A stretch of DNA of 64,000 nt from Tolypocladium sp. Sup5 PDA-1 (taxonomy: Eukaryota > Ascomycota > Sordariomycetes > Hypocreales > Ophiocordycipitaceae), in the NCBI GenBank assembly GCA_000750105.3, contig JPHH03000026.1:62001-126000 (forward strand), given 5' to 3'. The notes below the pieces were generated by a model. The model did no database searches. It had not been told where the DNA came from and saw only the letters and a program-made list of their open reading frames with translations. Positions 45,013 to 55,395 of the stretch are shown in pieces. Numbering within the stretch: position 1 is the stretch's first letter; each line of letters opens with the position of its first letter. The position numbers and the translations under genes are program-made.

Positions 45013-46538
45013 ATGTCTGAATCTTCGACGTCGGCCGCCAAGGCCCAGGCTCAGGCCTTCCCGGACGGCACCACCGACTACAAGCCGCTGCGGGCTGGCA
45101 ATAAGTATGATCTCAACAAGGTCCATATCGCCGACACGCCCATGACCTGGTCCAACTGGTACAAGCACGTCAACTGGCTCAACACGACATTCATCATCTT
45201 CATCCCCATCATTGGCTTCATCTCCGCCTACTGGGTCCCTCTCCACCTCTATACCGCCATCTTTGCCGTCGTCTACTACTTCAACACCGGCCTGGGCATC
45301 ACAGCTGGTAAGTTTCACGTCCTCCAACCCGGTCCTGGGTGGATTCAACATCCAGGACAATTGGCATCGCCAGTATCCGATATGCTGACCCCTCGCCTCC
45401 AGGGTACCACCGCCTGTGGTCTCACACCTCATACAAGGCCACCACCCCCCTCAAGATCTACCTGGCCGCTTGCGGCGCTGGCGCCGTCGAAGGCTCCATC
45501 CGCTGGTGGTCCAGGGGCCACCGCGCTCACCACCGCTACACCGACACCGTCAAGGACCCCTACTCTGTTCGCAAGGGCCTCCTCTACTCCCACCTGGGCT
45601 GGATGGTCTTCAAGCAAAACCCCAAGCGCGCGGGCCGCACCGATATCACCGACCTCAACGAGGACCCCGTCGTCGTCTGGCAGCACCGCAACTACCTCAA
45701 GACGGTCATCTCCATGGCTCTCGTCTTCCCGACCCTCGTCTGCGGTCTCTGCTGGGGCGACTGGCTCGGCGGCTTCGTCTACGCCGGAATTCTGCGCATC
45801 TGCTTCGTTCAGCAGGCTACCTTCTGCGTCAACTCGCTTGCCCACTGGCTCGGCGACCAGCCCTTTGACGACCGCAACTCCCCCCGCGACCACGTCATCA
45901 CTGCTCTCGTCACCCTCGGCGAAGGCTATCACAACTTCCACCACGAGTTCCCCTCAGACTACCGAAACGCCATCGAGTGGTATCAGTATGATCCCACCAA
46001 GTGGTCCATCTGCCTGTGGAAGTGGCTCGGCCTCGCCTACGACCTGAAGCAGTTCCGCACCAACGAGATCGAAAAGGGCCGTGTTCAGCAGATGCAGAAG
46101 AAGCTCGACCAGAAGCGTTCCACCCTCGACTGGGGTATCCCTCTGGAACAGCTCCCCGTCATCAGCTGGGACGACTTTGTCGACGACTCCAAGAACGGCA
46201 AGGCTCTCGTTGCCGTTGCGGGTGTCATCCACGACGTGACCGACTTCATCAAGGACCACCCCGGTGGCAAGGCCCTCATCTCCTCGGCCGTCGGCAAGGA
46301 CGCCACGGCCATCTTCAACGGTGGTGTCTATAACCACTCCAATGCTGCTCATAACCTGCTCTCCACGATGCGTGTCGGTGTCCTCCGAGGCGGCTGCGAG
46401 GTCGAGATCTGGAAGCGTGCTCAGTTCGAGAACAAGGACGTCACCTACATGAACGACTCTGCCGGCCAGCGAATCGTCCGCGCCGGCTCGCAGGTCACCA
46501 AGATGACGCAGCCCGTGGCCAGCGCCGATGCCGCTTGA
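45013..46538 (+). CDS. ole1: Stearoyl-CoA delta-9 desaturase with fused cytochrome b5
   Basis: ER-membrane di-iron enzyme that makes palmitoleic and oleic acid. Exons 45013-45307 and 45403-46538 (95-nt intron inside the first histidine region) join to 476 residues, standard for fungal OLE1. Helices near residues 55-100 and 195-245 flank the three histidine boxes: HRLWSH, HRAHH and HNFHH (in EGYHNFHHEFPSDYRN). A cytochrome b5 domain occupies the C-terminal ~120 residues, with heme motif DHPGG and a second histidine near VYNHSNAAHNL. The last ~20 residues are variable. Expression is usually repressed by unsaturated fatty acids; the CT-rich leader and 3.8 kb upstream gap leave room for such control but no element was identified. 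Confidence 0.96.
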
Positions 46539-47458
46539 TTCGATGGTCGATGTATCGTCGATATGAGCTGGCTGTATCGTGGTAATACGGATCGAAAGAA
46601 TTGAGATGTTGCCGACAAAGAAGGACGACGGGTTATGAGGCTGCGGGGCGACGTGGTTGTTCCACTAATTACACGCTAAAGCCGCACTCCAACTGCCCGT
46701 CAATCCCGCGGAGCACGGCAGGACGATAATACATGTCACCAAGGAATTACATCATGAACGGCGTTTGGGTGGAGTTGGGCTTGCTACTCGTTATTTCACG
46801 GACTGTAGCGTCAACTTTGAAGGAAAAAAGAAGAATATGACTGGAGAGAAGTAGCAAGCAGATTAGATGTCCTTTCGCAGGGGTTTGCCAGGGCCAGACG
46901 CTCCGTGCATTACATTAACACTCCCAATCATGAATACGCTTTATTGTCAAAGCATTTATTCGAGTCTGCCGTTCTGTGCTGTTTGGTGCATGAGGATGTG
47001 GCGGTGCCTCCCGTATCTCCCAGACGTGCAACATGCTGCCCCAAATGCTGGAAGTCGTGACCTGTTTGGTGAAGATGCATGGGAAGCCATGGGGCACCCG
47101 GCCATAAACATGCGCACGCCGCCTCTAAATCGCCAGCCGTTTCTCATGTGCACCTTGTTGCACCGTCATCCTGGCTGGCGCTTACTGTGGCCCTTGATCC
47201 CATGTAACTCTCAGTAGTGTGGAAGAGTAGAGGTAGGAAGTCCCCAGTTGGAACTCCACCTGGCGTATCAACTGCGGGCACGATAGTTGGCAGCCGTGGA
47301 CCACAACGAATGCCCGTGGGTAGCAGTGCCAGGTATTCGGCAATACCAGCGACTGGCCTTGTGCTCTTCTGTCAGATCCAGCTTCCTCGGCGCCGCGCTT
47401 GAGTATTGGCCCTTGGGCCACTTGTCCGTAGTATATCCGCTTACCGGCGACACGAGCC
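46539..47458. other. Convergent 3' region, ole1 / seh1
   Basis: 920 bases with both 3' ends. Several in-frame stops in all frames and no recognisable gene. Confidence 0.5.
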
Positions 47459-48793
47459 TCAGGGAGCAGCCATCCTGGCCTTCATCATGACCAGCTCCGA
47501 GCTCTTGGCCCACGCCCCGTCCGGCGTCTGGCGATAGCACAGCAGGCGCCCGTCGTCGCCCGTGCTGCCGAGGATTTGGCCGTCGTCGTCGAAGCCGATG
47601 CGCCACACGGGCGTGCGGTGGCTGTCGAGCCGCGAGATCTCGCGGGACGTGTGCTTGACCTGCCCCGGCTGGCCGGACCAGTGCCTGTCCCCCTGCGCGC
47701 CCGGCTTGGCGGCCAGGCTCGCACTCAGGGTCGAGGGGTGCGAGTGCTGCTTCTCGGCCTCGTCCTTGGAGAGGGGGTCCTTGGAGTTTTGGGTCGTCGG
47801 CTTGAGGAGGTCAGCGGCGGACCAAGACTTGCCGTCGGCGTCGGAGTAGGGCGTGTCGATGCGGAAGACGCGCGCGTAGCCGTCCTGGCAGGCCGTCGCG
47901 ATGATGTCGTAGCCCCGTATGTTACCCGGCGCCCACGCAACGTCCCTGACCAGGCCGCGGTGGCCAGAGATCTCCACGGCTAGGTAAAACTCCCTTTGCG
48001 TCCCGGAGACGCCGTATGACGTGGTGACGACGTCGCGCGACCGGTAGATCTTGACCGCATCCATGCCCGCAACCACGAGTCCGAGCGCGTCCGACGTGAC
48101 GCCCGCCCGGAGCGCCGCGTAGCACGGCTCCGGGTTCGGGTCGAAGCGCACCTTGAAGGAGGCCTCCTCGCCGCGGCTGGGCTTGGGGCAGATGGTGAAC
48201 TCGTCGATGGACGAGTACTCGGAGAGGTTCTCGGGCTGGTCGTTTTCGTAGATGGTCAGGCGGCCGTCTGTGGCGAGCAGCGCGAGGTACGTGTGCCGCG
48301 TCTCCTCGTTGTGCTTCATGGAGAAAGACCGGTAGGGCGCGCGGCTGGAGCGCGTGTCAAAGGCTGGGCGGCCGCTGATGGAGCGGCCCGAGCAGAAGCG
48401 GCGGCCGGGCGCGGCGGAGGGGTCTTCGGCCCAGAGCCTGAACCAGCCCTCGATGCCAAGCGAGGCGACGAGGTTAGGGTAGATGGTGGCGGGCAGCCAT
48501 TGCAGCTGTCGCGAGCGCGCCTGTCAGATCACGGGTTTCGCGAAAAAGGGCGACGGCGGGTTGCAAACCTCGATGACCTCGCCTCCATGGGCGCTCCAGG
48601 TATCGCACAGCCGCCACGTGCCGTCCCTGTGCCTGTTGAAGACGCGGATCTTGCCGTCGACGGAGCCGGTGGCGCAGCGGTCGCCGTAGGTGTTGAAGGC
48701 GACGGCCTGGACGAGGTCCTTGTGGCCGTGCTGGAGGTTGAGGTCAAAGGACCCCCTCTCGTCGCTGGGCGAGTGCGGGGCTGAGGCCGCCAT
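47459..48793 (-). CDS. seh1: SEH1, nuclear pore and SEA/GATOR complex WD protein
   Basis: WD-repeat protein shared by the Y-shaped nuclear pore subcomplex and the vacuolar SEA/GATOR2 complex of TORC1 signalling. Exons 48793-48569 and 48505-47459 give 423 residues. Blade 1 is HKDLVQAVAFNTYGDRCATGS with DGKIRVFNRHRDGTW; blade 2 follows the splice with LQWLPATIYPNLVASLGIEGW. Later blades include GHRGLVRDVAWAPGN with IIATACQDGYARVF and a last blade VWRIGFDDDGQILGS. An insertion of ~65 residues (Ser/Lys/Gln-rich) lies between blades 5 and 6, as in filamentous fungi. The acceptor at 48506 was preferred over one 15 nt upstream because it restores the conserved GGEVIE-LQWLP junction. The GTTTGC donor is weak. 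Confidence 0.88.
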
Positions 48794-49620
48794 GGTGGGA
48801 GTATGCGGCGGCGGCAGCAACTGTGAGTAGTGCGCCGCGACGTGGATAGAATCTGTAGTGAGGTGAGGAGCTGAGGAGCTGTGTCGTGGGCTTGCGATGT
48901 TGGATTGTGGAGGTTGGGAGCTCGTCTGAAGTTGAGAGTGGGGAGCTATCCTGGGCCAAGCGGGAGCCCCAGGCGGCCCCCAGTCCCCACCTTTCGGCCT
49001 CCAGCGGGTACGTCAACTCCATCAGTGCATCGTAACTGAACAGCTTCACCACCAGCACCTCTCGTCTCCCCTGGCAACACCCCGAACAGCTCCCCAGCAC
49101 CCAATTCACTGCATCAGAGCTGTCCATGCCCTTATGACCCCCAATAGCAGCACTTCCTCCAACAAGCCAGGTAGCTGAGGTCAAGGGCCGATTTGGCCCA
49201 GTTGGCTGGCTTCTCGCCACAACCTCCTCCCGGCGGTTCCGCAACCACGAGGTCATGGGTTCGATTCCCGGTCCTGGAGTTCTAATTTGCCGGAGACGGG
49301 TTACCATCACGAGGCGGGTGGAATGATTACAAGATCAAGAGTCTTCCCGGGGGTGACGCATCCTTGGGTCCTGAGGGGGGACTGGCGAGTCTTCTTTTTT
49401 TGTGTGTTTTGGTTGTGCTGGGTTTGTCGTGAGATGTGGACTGGTTCGTCAGTCTCTTGCTCCCCTCTCATTTCCCGCGGTTTACTCGAACCTGTTTGAA
49501 CGACACGGCCAGCATGATTTACTACGATTCACTACTTGACCAAGAGCTGTCTTGAGCTTCTCTTGCAGATTGATGACGCCTACGTCTACTACACAACCTG
49601 GTGATGCCCTTGCCTGATGG
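48794..49620. other. Gene-free region with a tRNA-like relic
   Basis: 827 bases upstream of seh1. It contains the tRNA-like internal promoter boxes listed separately, and no coding frame. Confidence 0.5.
49187..49278 (+). other. tRNA-like relic with A and B boxes
   Basis: A canonical RNA polymerase III A box (TGGCCCAGTTGG, 49194-49205) and B box (GGTTCGATTCC, 49258-49268) lie 52 nt apart in the right order. A partial D stem and T stem can be drawn, but the 5' bases before the A box do not pair with the 3' bases after the T arm, and no clean anticodon stem forms. It is therefore a degraded tRNA or tRNA-derived SINE fragment rather than a functional tRNA. Confidence 0.45.
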
Positions 49621-50456
49621 TCAAAACCACATACCTGGAACGCTCCTTGCAGAACCGGTTCCTGTGGTCGCACCCCCTATTCTGGACTGCCCACACTCAA
49701 AGATCCTCGTCTGCTTGATGCCGTCCATATCCAGCATCTTTCTCAGTGCCGGGCCGTCCCACGAGTTCTCCCGTTGAGGCCGTTCCCTAATCATGTCCAG
49801 AATTTTGTGCTTTGCCGCCAAGTCGCGACGAACGCTTGCTGTAATAATATGTACAGTACTGGAGTTTGGGTCGTGGTAGAGCAGTAATTGACGCCCCCCT
49901 GATGGTGTCTCGTAAGCCACGCAAACGCACTGACATCCTGGCAAAAGTCATCGACCGCATCATGCAACTCCTCCCCAGACCCGGTGTCCAAGACGACGGC
50001 CGACTCGAGCTCCCTCAACTCGTAAACCTGCAGCGTCAGGTGCGGTCGGAAGCTGCCCGTGACGAGCGTCGCCTCCCAGCGGGACGGCAGCTTCAGCATG
50101 TACACGGCCCTCGCGCGGGACGTGTCCGTACTTGACTCCATTTCTCCGGGTTATGGATGGTGTCCGCGACGTCGTCTGGGAGGTTTGCCATGCATGAGCT
50201 GCAGGCCATTGGAGAGGGGCGTCTGCGCAGCGAGCCAGTCGTTGCGCAGGATTTCGATGCAGAAGAAGGCAACGCAGCTGGTGAGTGTGGTGCCGTATCA
50301 TCCGCAGACCTGGCTGGCTCCCGCAGGTTGAGCCGTGAGCCTACGGTTTGGTAGTTGTGGTGCGCGACGCCAAAGGCGATGAAGGTGTGCATGACGGCTG
50401 ACACCTCGTGACAGTACTGGGGCACGGCCTGTTTCCATAAGAGGGTGTTGTACACT
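49621..50456 (-). pseudogene. Decayed gene resembling a fungal transcription-factor regulatory domain
   Basis: Reading leftward, a frame begins NTLLWKQAVPQYCHEV and MHTFIAFGVAHHNYQT, followed in another frame by CVAFFCIEILRNDWLAAQ and PLSNGLQLMHG. These resemble the consecutive segments of the regulatory domain that follows Zn2Cys6 clusters. A third frame (LPSRWEATLVTGSFRPHLTL to about 49950) and a fourth (RQLLLYHDPNSSTVHIITAS to about 49720) still look protein-like. No start codon with a zinc cluster, and no set of normal introns, links these pieces; the gaps available are 30-odd bases. I read it as a truncated, frameshifted copy. The family call is moderate and the last two frames may belong to something else. 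Confidence 0.45.
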
Positions 50457-50898
50457 TGAAGGGGTGGGCGGCACGAGCCCCTATTTAAAAGGGCTCTGCC
50501 TAAATATCTGCCCCTGCTGATTTGTGGAGGGAGAACGAACACACCAAGAACCGAGAGCGACGGGACGCCGTGTAAGAGGAAAGCCAGTGCCTGTCCAAGT
50601 AGACAAATAAGACTTGCGCATGGCAATTCAAAGAGATAAATAACGGGAAGAGGCAACGAAAGGCAACGAAAGCCACCTCAAAAATAGGAGGAAACCCAAG
50701 AACTTGATTGCTGAGACTGTGGAGAGATGAGGGTCCATCCGGTCTAGCGGCCACAGATTTCCCCTTATATGTGTCGTGCTATCAGAGTTCCCAGTCCTCC
50801 TCCGTCTTTTTGTGGTTTTCTCCTTTTCTGATCCGTCGTCCGTACCAACACCCTAACAAACTGTCTGTCCCAGCTAACCTCTCTGCGTCTCTAACACA
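50457..50898. other. Gene-free region between decayed gene and effector-like gene
   Basis: 442 bases. No recognisable feature; the sequence is AT-richer than the housekeeping regions. Confidence 0.4.
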
Positions 50899-51392
50899 CT
50901 ATCTCTTGGACATTGGTACGCCGATCGAAGGGGGAAGAATATGCTTACCATTGGGCATGCCAGGGGGGATTGGTAGATTGGCCGTAGCGGGCTTGGTGGG
51001 CAGGGGAATAAAGGGCACCGGAATGATTCTTGGGTCGAGCTTGCAGGAATCATCCTTTCCCCAACCGGCATTGAAGCAACCATTACTACAGGCCATTTCA
51101 AACTTGATATCCCCGTCATTGCCGATACAATTGAATACGGAATCTTCAATATTGACGCGTTCAAGTGGCTGATTCGCTGCTTTGAGTTTGTCTGCAATTA
51201 TATCGCCATATTTCCCTACTCGGTATTAGATAGAGGATCAACATAGAGGTCTAATAGCGCTTGAGGGTTTTTATTACCCTTTTCTAGGAGAGTTTTGCCA
51301 CAATAGGCGAGGCCGTCGCGGCAGTTAGCCGCAGTAGCGAGGGGAATAATAGTAGCTATAATAGCAAGAGGGATATATGCGAAGTGAACCAT
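50899..51392 (-). CDS. Small secreted six-cysteine protein (effector-like)
   Basis: Exons 51392-51278 and 51215-50899 join in phase 1 over a 62-nt intron (51216-51277) with donor GTAATA, branch-like CTAATAC and acceptor GAGTAG; product 143 residues. The first exon alone opens for only 58 codons, so it escapes simple frame searches. A signal peptide (IPLAIIATIIPLATA) is followed by a compact domain with six cysteines: NCRDGLAYCG, VFNCIG, MACSNGC and DSCK. The YCG-TLL-KG-Y spacing and closing C-x3-C-x10-C pattern recall an uncharacterised family of small secreted proteins in plant- and fungus-associated Sordariomycetes. The tail is Pro/Ile-rich. Third positions favour A/T, unlike the neighbours. 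A further intron from 50947 could replace the last residues. Role unknown; effector status is inference. Confidence 0.72.
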
Positions 51393-52063
51393 GGTGGTGA
51401 ATGCTCGGAACCGAGGTAGAATATACCAGAGAGATAGGTTGAGATAGGTTAAGAGCGAGGGAGGATTTTCGTTTGAGTAAGTCTATGGGGGTGTGAGCCG
51501 GCTTATATAGACGAGGACCGCAGGCAGATGCGCTCAATCCCGCCTATATAGGTGGGCGGTGTTGCCCTCACATAGAGTACGGCACGGCCCTGAATAGAGA
51601 GGCTTGCGTTATTATCTTACCCTGTGGTACGAATATGTGTTGTGTCTGTTGGGTTGGGATGAACCCCATCTCTAAGGTTAGACCTATGCACGCACCTTGC
51701 GTTATAAAAGACCGGCCCGGGCGTATTTTATCACGCTCTCAGTCTAGCTTGCGGTCTTATATGTTGAGCTTACCGTGATTGGGGCGCTGATGAGGCATTG
51801 TAGCCATCGCATGTGCGTCCGTGGAAGTGCATCTCATGCATGCGGGTTTCTCTTCGCTGTACTTTACTCGGCGCATTCTTTGAATATGTTGAGTAAAGGA
51901 AATGATTTCCGTCATTTCATATAACTCACTTGCCCGTGCCCATGTCAGCAGGTGCAATGATGTGATGGAAAGGGGTTCGTTGAGATGGGCTACCTACCAG
52001 ATACCAGGTGATGCATCTGGTTCGCACCGTTGGCTTGGCCGCTCGATGCGCCTCCTCGACGGT
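51393..52063. other. Upstream region of effector-like gene
   Basis: 671 bases, AT-richer, with TATA-like sequences on both strands (for example TTATAAAAG near 51703). No coding frame with a recognised family. Confidence 0.4.
51503..51510 (-). promoter_or_regulatory. TATA box of the effector-like gene
   Basis: CTATATAA on the minus strand, 111 bases before the start codon. This spacing would leave a leader of about 80 bases, normal for highly expressed fungal secreted-protein genes. Based on sequence only. Confidence 0.5.
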
Positions 52064-52775
52064 TCAGAGCTTCTTCGTCTTGCGCTCAATCCGCCCAACG
52101 ACGTCCGTGCCCAGCGGTAGCCTCAAGACCCCCCTCCCGCGCAGTGTCCCCGCGATGGCCTTGTCCAGGTCGCCGGGCTGCTTGCCCGTCATCCCCCTGA
52201 ACCTGTTGGCCACGCTCTCGACGTGACGTGCATGTTCCGGTACGCCTCTGCAGGTCCACCTCTGGTTGGTGCACCGTGTGGAGGAAGTTGGTCCGATACG
52301 CGCCCGGCTCGACGATGAGCACCGAAATGCGAACTCGGCGACGTCCTTGGATAGGGACTCTGATATGCCCTCGAGCGCGAACTTACTGGAGCCGTAGGCG
52401 CCGCACGCTGCAATCGAGTCCTGGCCGCCCACGCTGCTGACGTTGACCATGAGCCCGCTTCGGCGGCTGCGCACCCCTGGAAGGACGGCTTGCGTGGTGA
52501 AGAGCGGCCCGAAGACGTTTGTCTGGTGCTGCAGCTTCACTTCTGCCTCTCTGCAAGCGAAGCCAGTCAGCATATCCATCCCTCTCTGTCGGATTTCCCG
52601 TAAAGAGGCAGACGTCGGTACTCACGTCAAGTGCTCCAGCGCGCCGAGAAGCGAGTAGCCCGCATTGTTGACAAGGTCATCCAGCTGCCCATAGATGGCC
52701 CCTGCGCTTTTTCTCCTCTCGCTATGCCCTACTGCGACTCCGTCATGTCCATCTCAACGACGTGGCCGCCATGCG
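52064..52775 (-). pseudogene. Broken short-chain dehydrogenase/reductase
   Basis: Reading leftward: GHVVEMDMTES is followed by an in-frame TAG (52729-52731), then LDDLVNNAGYSLLGALEHL, a still-normal intron (52551-52625), and QTNVFGPLFTTQAVLPG, VNVSSVGG and the catalytic GAYGSSKFALEGISESL with its YxxxK pair. After AEF (about 52330) the frame is lost; ISVLIVEPGAYRTNFL continues in the next frame, and a second shift near 52240 leads to NRFRGMTGKQPGDLDKA and PLGTDVVGRIERK to a stop. The N-terminal glycine-rich cofactor motif is missing. The parent was a classical NAD(P)-dependent oxidoreductase close to fungal SDRs with the GAYGSSKFALEG box. Confidence 0.88.
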
Positions 52776-53289
52776 TGAAAATAAGACCTGGGCGGCAGTG
52801 AAGCCATGGACAGCATCTGCTCTCTATTTACCCCTGTCAGTTACATCGTGTCTTACCGGTTCGTCGCAGCCTTTCAAGGCATTCGGGATGATCACTCTCT
52901 CCAATCCCCCTTAACATGCTGATCATTCTCCGTTGCCCTACAACGGGGATACTGTTGCCTGCGATTTTTGGCATTGGCGGCTCGATGCGCCATGAATGGT
53001 CCCTGGCATTGAATTGAAAGGCTTCAAATTCAAGACAAGGCCAAACAGTATCTAGTTACCCAAGAGCCGGCAGGCTTGATATCCTAAGTTTGTGAAGTAT
53101 TACGAAACATGACCGCTCTAGGGTGGCCTGCGATGTGTTGAGCAACATTGCCGAGTGTCGGACATCGGCCTTTCTTTCCCCGACCGGCATTTTTTTTTGG
53201 CCCAGTGGATTTCCTCCACAGAGCTGCAGGCAAACGTTCAACCCACCTTGAATTCATCGTCATCATTGATCAACGCGCTTCAATTCAGC
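52776..53289. promoter_or_regulatory. Region between SDR relic and cyclin gene
   Basis: 514 bases. The left part may hold further decayed 5' sequence of the dehydrogenase (PECLERLRR-like reading near 52860-52900), the right part the cyclin gene promoter. Confidence 0.4.
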
Positions 53290-54262
53290 ATGTCGCACCT
53301 CACCAACCCGCTCGCGACGACGTCGCAGCTGTACCTCCACTCCTCTCTTTCAGCGCTGCCACAGGACCTGCAGGAATCGGTCTTCATCGCCACGCAATGC
53401 CTCACCCAAGCTGCCGGCCAGCTCCTGCGCATCCCCCAATGCGTGACCGCGAGGGCAAACGTGGTCCTGGCACGGTACTGGCTGGTGGAATCCCCGATGA
53501 CCCATGAGTTCAGCGTACGTTGTCACTGTCCTTCAGATATCCTTTGTCTCACGAGACAGCTAATGCGACAAGCAGGACGTGTCTGCCGCCGCGATTTACG
53601 TCGTCGGCAAATTGGGCCCCATGCCTAAATCACCCCGCGACGTCGCCAACGTCTACGCGTACCTCATGTCTCGAGACTCAGCATTCTTCCGCACCGGAGA
53701 GCTCCCCAAAGATGATCCCAAATCGTACTACCAGACCGAGGCCGACTACACTGCGTTTACCCGCCGGCTGCTGACCCTGGAGGCGCGCATCCTCCAGGTC
53801 CTGTCCTTCAACACCCACGTGTCGCTGCCGCACCCGCTCGCCATCACCTATCTCCAGACGCTCGAATTTCTGTCCAAACCCAAGACTGAAGTGTCCTTGC
53901 GAACGATCCAATACCTCAACACGGCTCTGCTCTCGCCGCAGATGCTGTACCTGACACATCAGCCGCATGCTTTGGCCGTGGCGGCGATATACAACGCTGC
54001 GCGCGACCTGGGCGCGAAAATGCCCGCGTGCGAGTGGTGGGAGGTTTTCGATGTGGATCGGGAGGAGCTTGGATTTCTGGTTGTGGCTATGAGGAGCGTG
54101 GATGGGTGGTTGCGGCTACGGAAGGAAGAGTTCCCGCCGCTCAAGGAGGGGATGCTCACTCGCAAGGTGGTGTTGGTGGAGATGCGGAAAAGAGGGATGG
54201 AGAACGGGGGAAAGGAATCGAACGAGGAAGATGAAATTATGAAGATGATGGATAGCCGGTAG
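53290..54262 (+). CDS. Cyclin-domain protein (cyclin L/T/K-like)
   Basis: Predicted regulatory subunit of a transcription- or splicing-linked CDK. Exons 53290-53514 and 53576-54262 (intron 53515-53575, phase 0) give 303 residues. Cyclin fold 1 spans ~30-130 with the helix bundle QESVFIATQCLTQAAG, ARANVVLARYWL, and SAAAIYVVGKLGPMPKSPRD; fold 2 follows LEARILQVLSFNTHVSLPHPLA and includes PHALAVAAIYNAARDLG. The KSPRD and E-I-L-x-x-L-x-F patterns are those of cyclins L and T rather than mitotic cyclins. The C-terminus is charged and lacks an RS or His-rich tail. Subfamily is not certain. Confidence 0.78.
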
Positions 54263-55395
54263 GCGATATACCCCCAACGACAACGACACGAAGTTTCGAA
54301 CGACTGCAGTGTGGTCTACTCTCGCCACGCCTTGATGAAGAATCGACTCTTTTTACTACGCACCGTTGCCTGTGACCAAAGACACTGTGGGCTTGATGCA
54401 CGATCTGCAGGTCTTGGGCATGACAGTTGCTGGAACACTTCAACGTGTAGGGGGTGCTCTGCACGAGGAGGCAGCATTGGAACGGAGCCCCCATGGACCA
54501 CAAACAGCATGGTATCATGTTTTATTGCCCTTGGCGGCAGGCTGCGACCCGAGCATTGACGACGCAGAATTCCACTTGACCATTCCAGCTTGTCAGAGGG
54601 GCTCTTGATCTCTCTACGGATCTGCGCCATGCTGAAACACAACAGAGAGACTCTTACGCAACACGGATCGACTTGCGGAATACATCCATATACAGCAATG
54701 GACATCATCTCTGAACGCTGGCTCATGGCGAAGGAAAGTCGGGGTTAATTCCCCGGATGCTCGTCCAGCGGCCAGACGGCTTTCGGCCTCCGGGGCCTCG
54801 GTGGAGGCTCTCGGGACCGGCACCCCACCTTGAATGGACCGGGCTGGCCCGCCGACTGCCGTCGACTCCCGTCTCCCGCCTCGGCAAGCCACACCGATGA
54901 TGCCGCGCAACATCTCTCGCTGCAGCCAGGAAGCCCCTGCGCCAGTAATAAGACATCTTCGCAAGCCACTTTAGAGGACCTGCGCACTGCATGTGCGCTG
55001 CTATCGATTTTGATATGTGCGCCTGACGCTTGCACTGCCTTGGCAGGTTGGTCAACCAAGCAGGTTTGCTACTTCCCCCGACTCCCGGGCTTGGCGTCTG
55101 GGCACGGTAACTCTCTCCGCCGGTCCGTAAGAACTTCGTACTTTGCCGCAATTTCTTATCACGGTGGCATCTGCAGCCTTTGGTCTTTAATTGCACATTT
55201 GCGACCTCCTTCATTCATCTTTACCGTCGCCGCTCGCCATATGTGTTCGCCTCTGCCGCGTTCTCCTGTCCTCCGCGCCCTCGCCTCTCTGTCGCCCACT
55301 CTTCAGCCGCTCTGTAGCTTTCCTTCATCCGCCCAAGGCTATACGAGCTCGTCGTGCGACGGTTGTACAGGGAGAAACCTCCCCGCTGAGCTGGA
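54263..55395. promoter_or_regulatory. Upstream region of sulfate permease gene
   Basis: 1133 bases covering the cyclin 3' end and the permease promoter. Open frames are short and mutually overlapping. A CT-rich stretch lies before 55396. No distinct regulatory element can be assigned. Confidence 0.45.
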
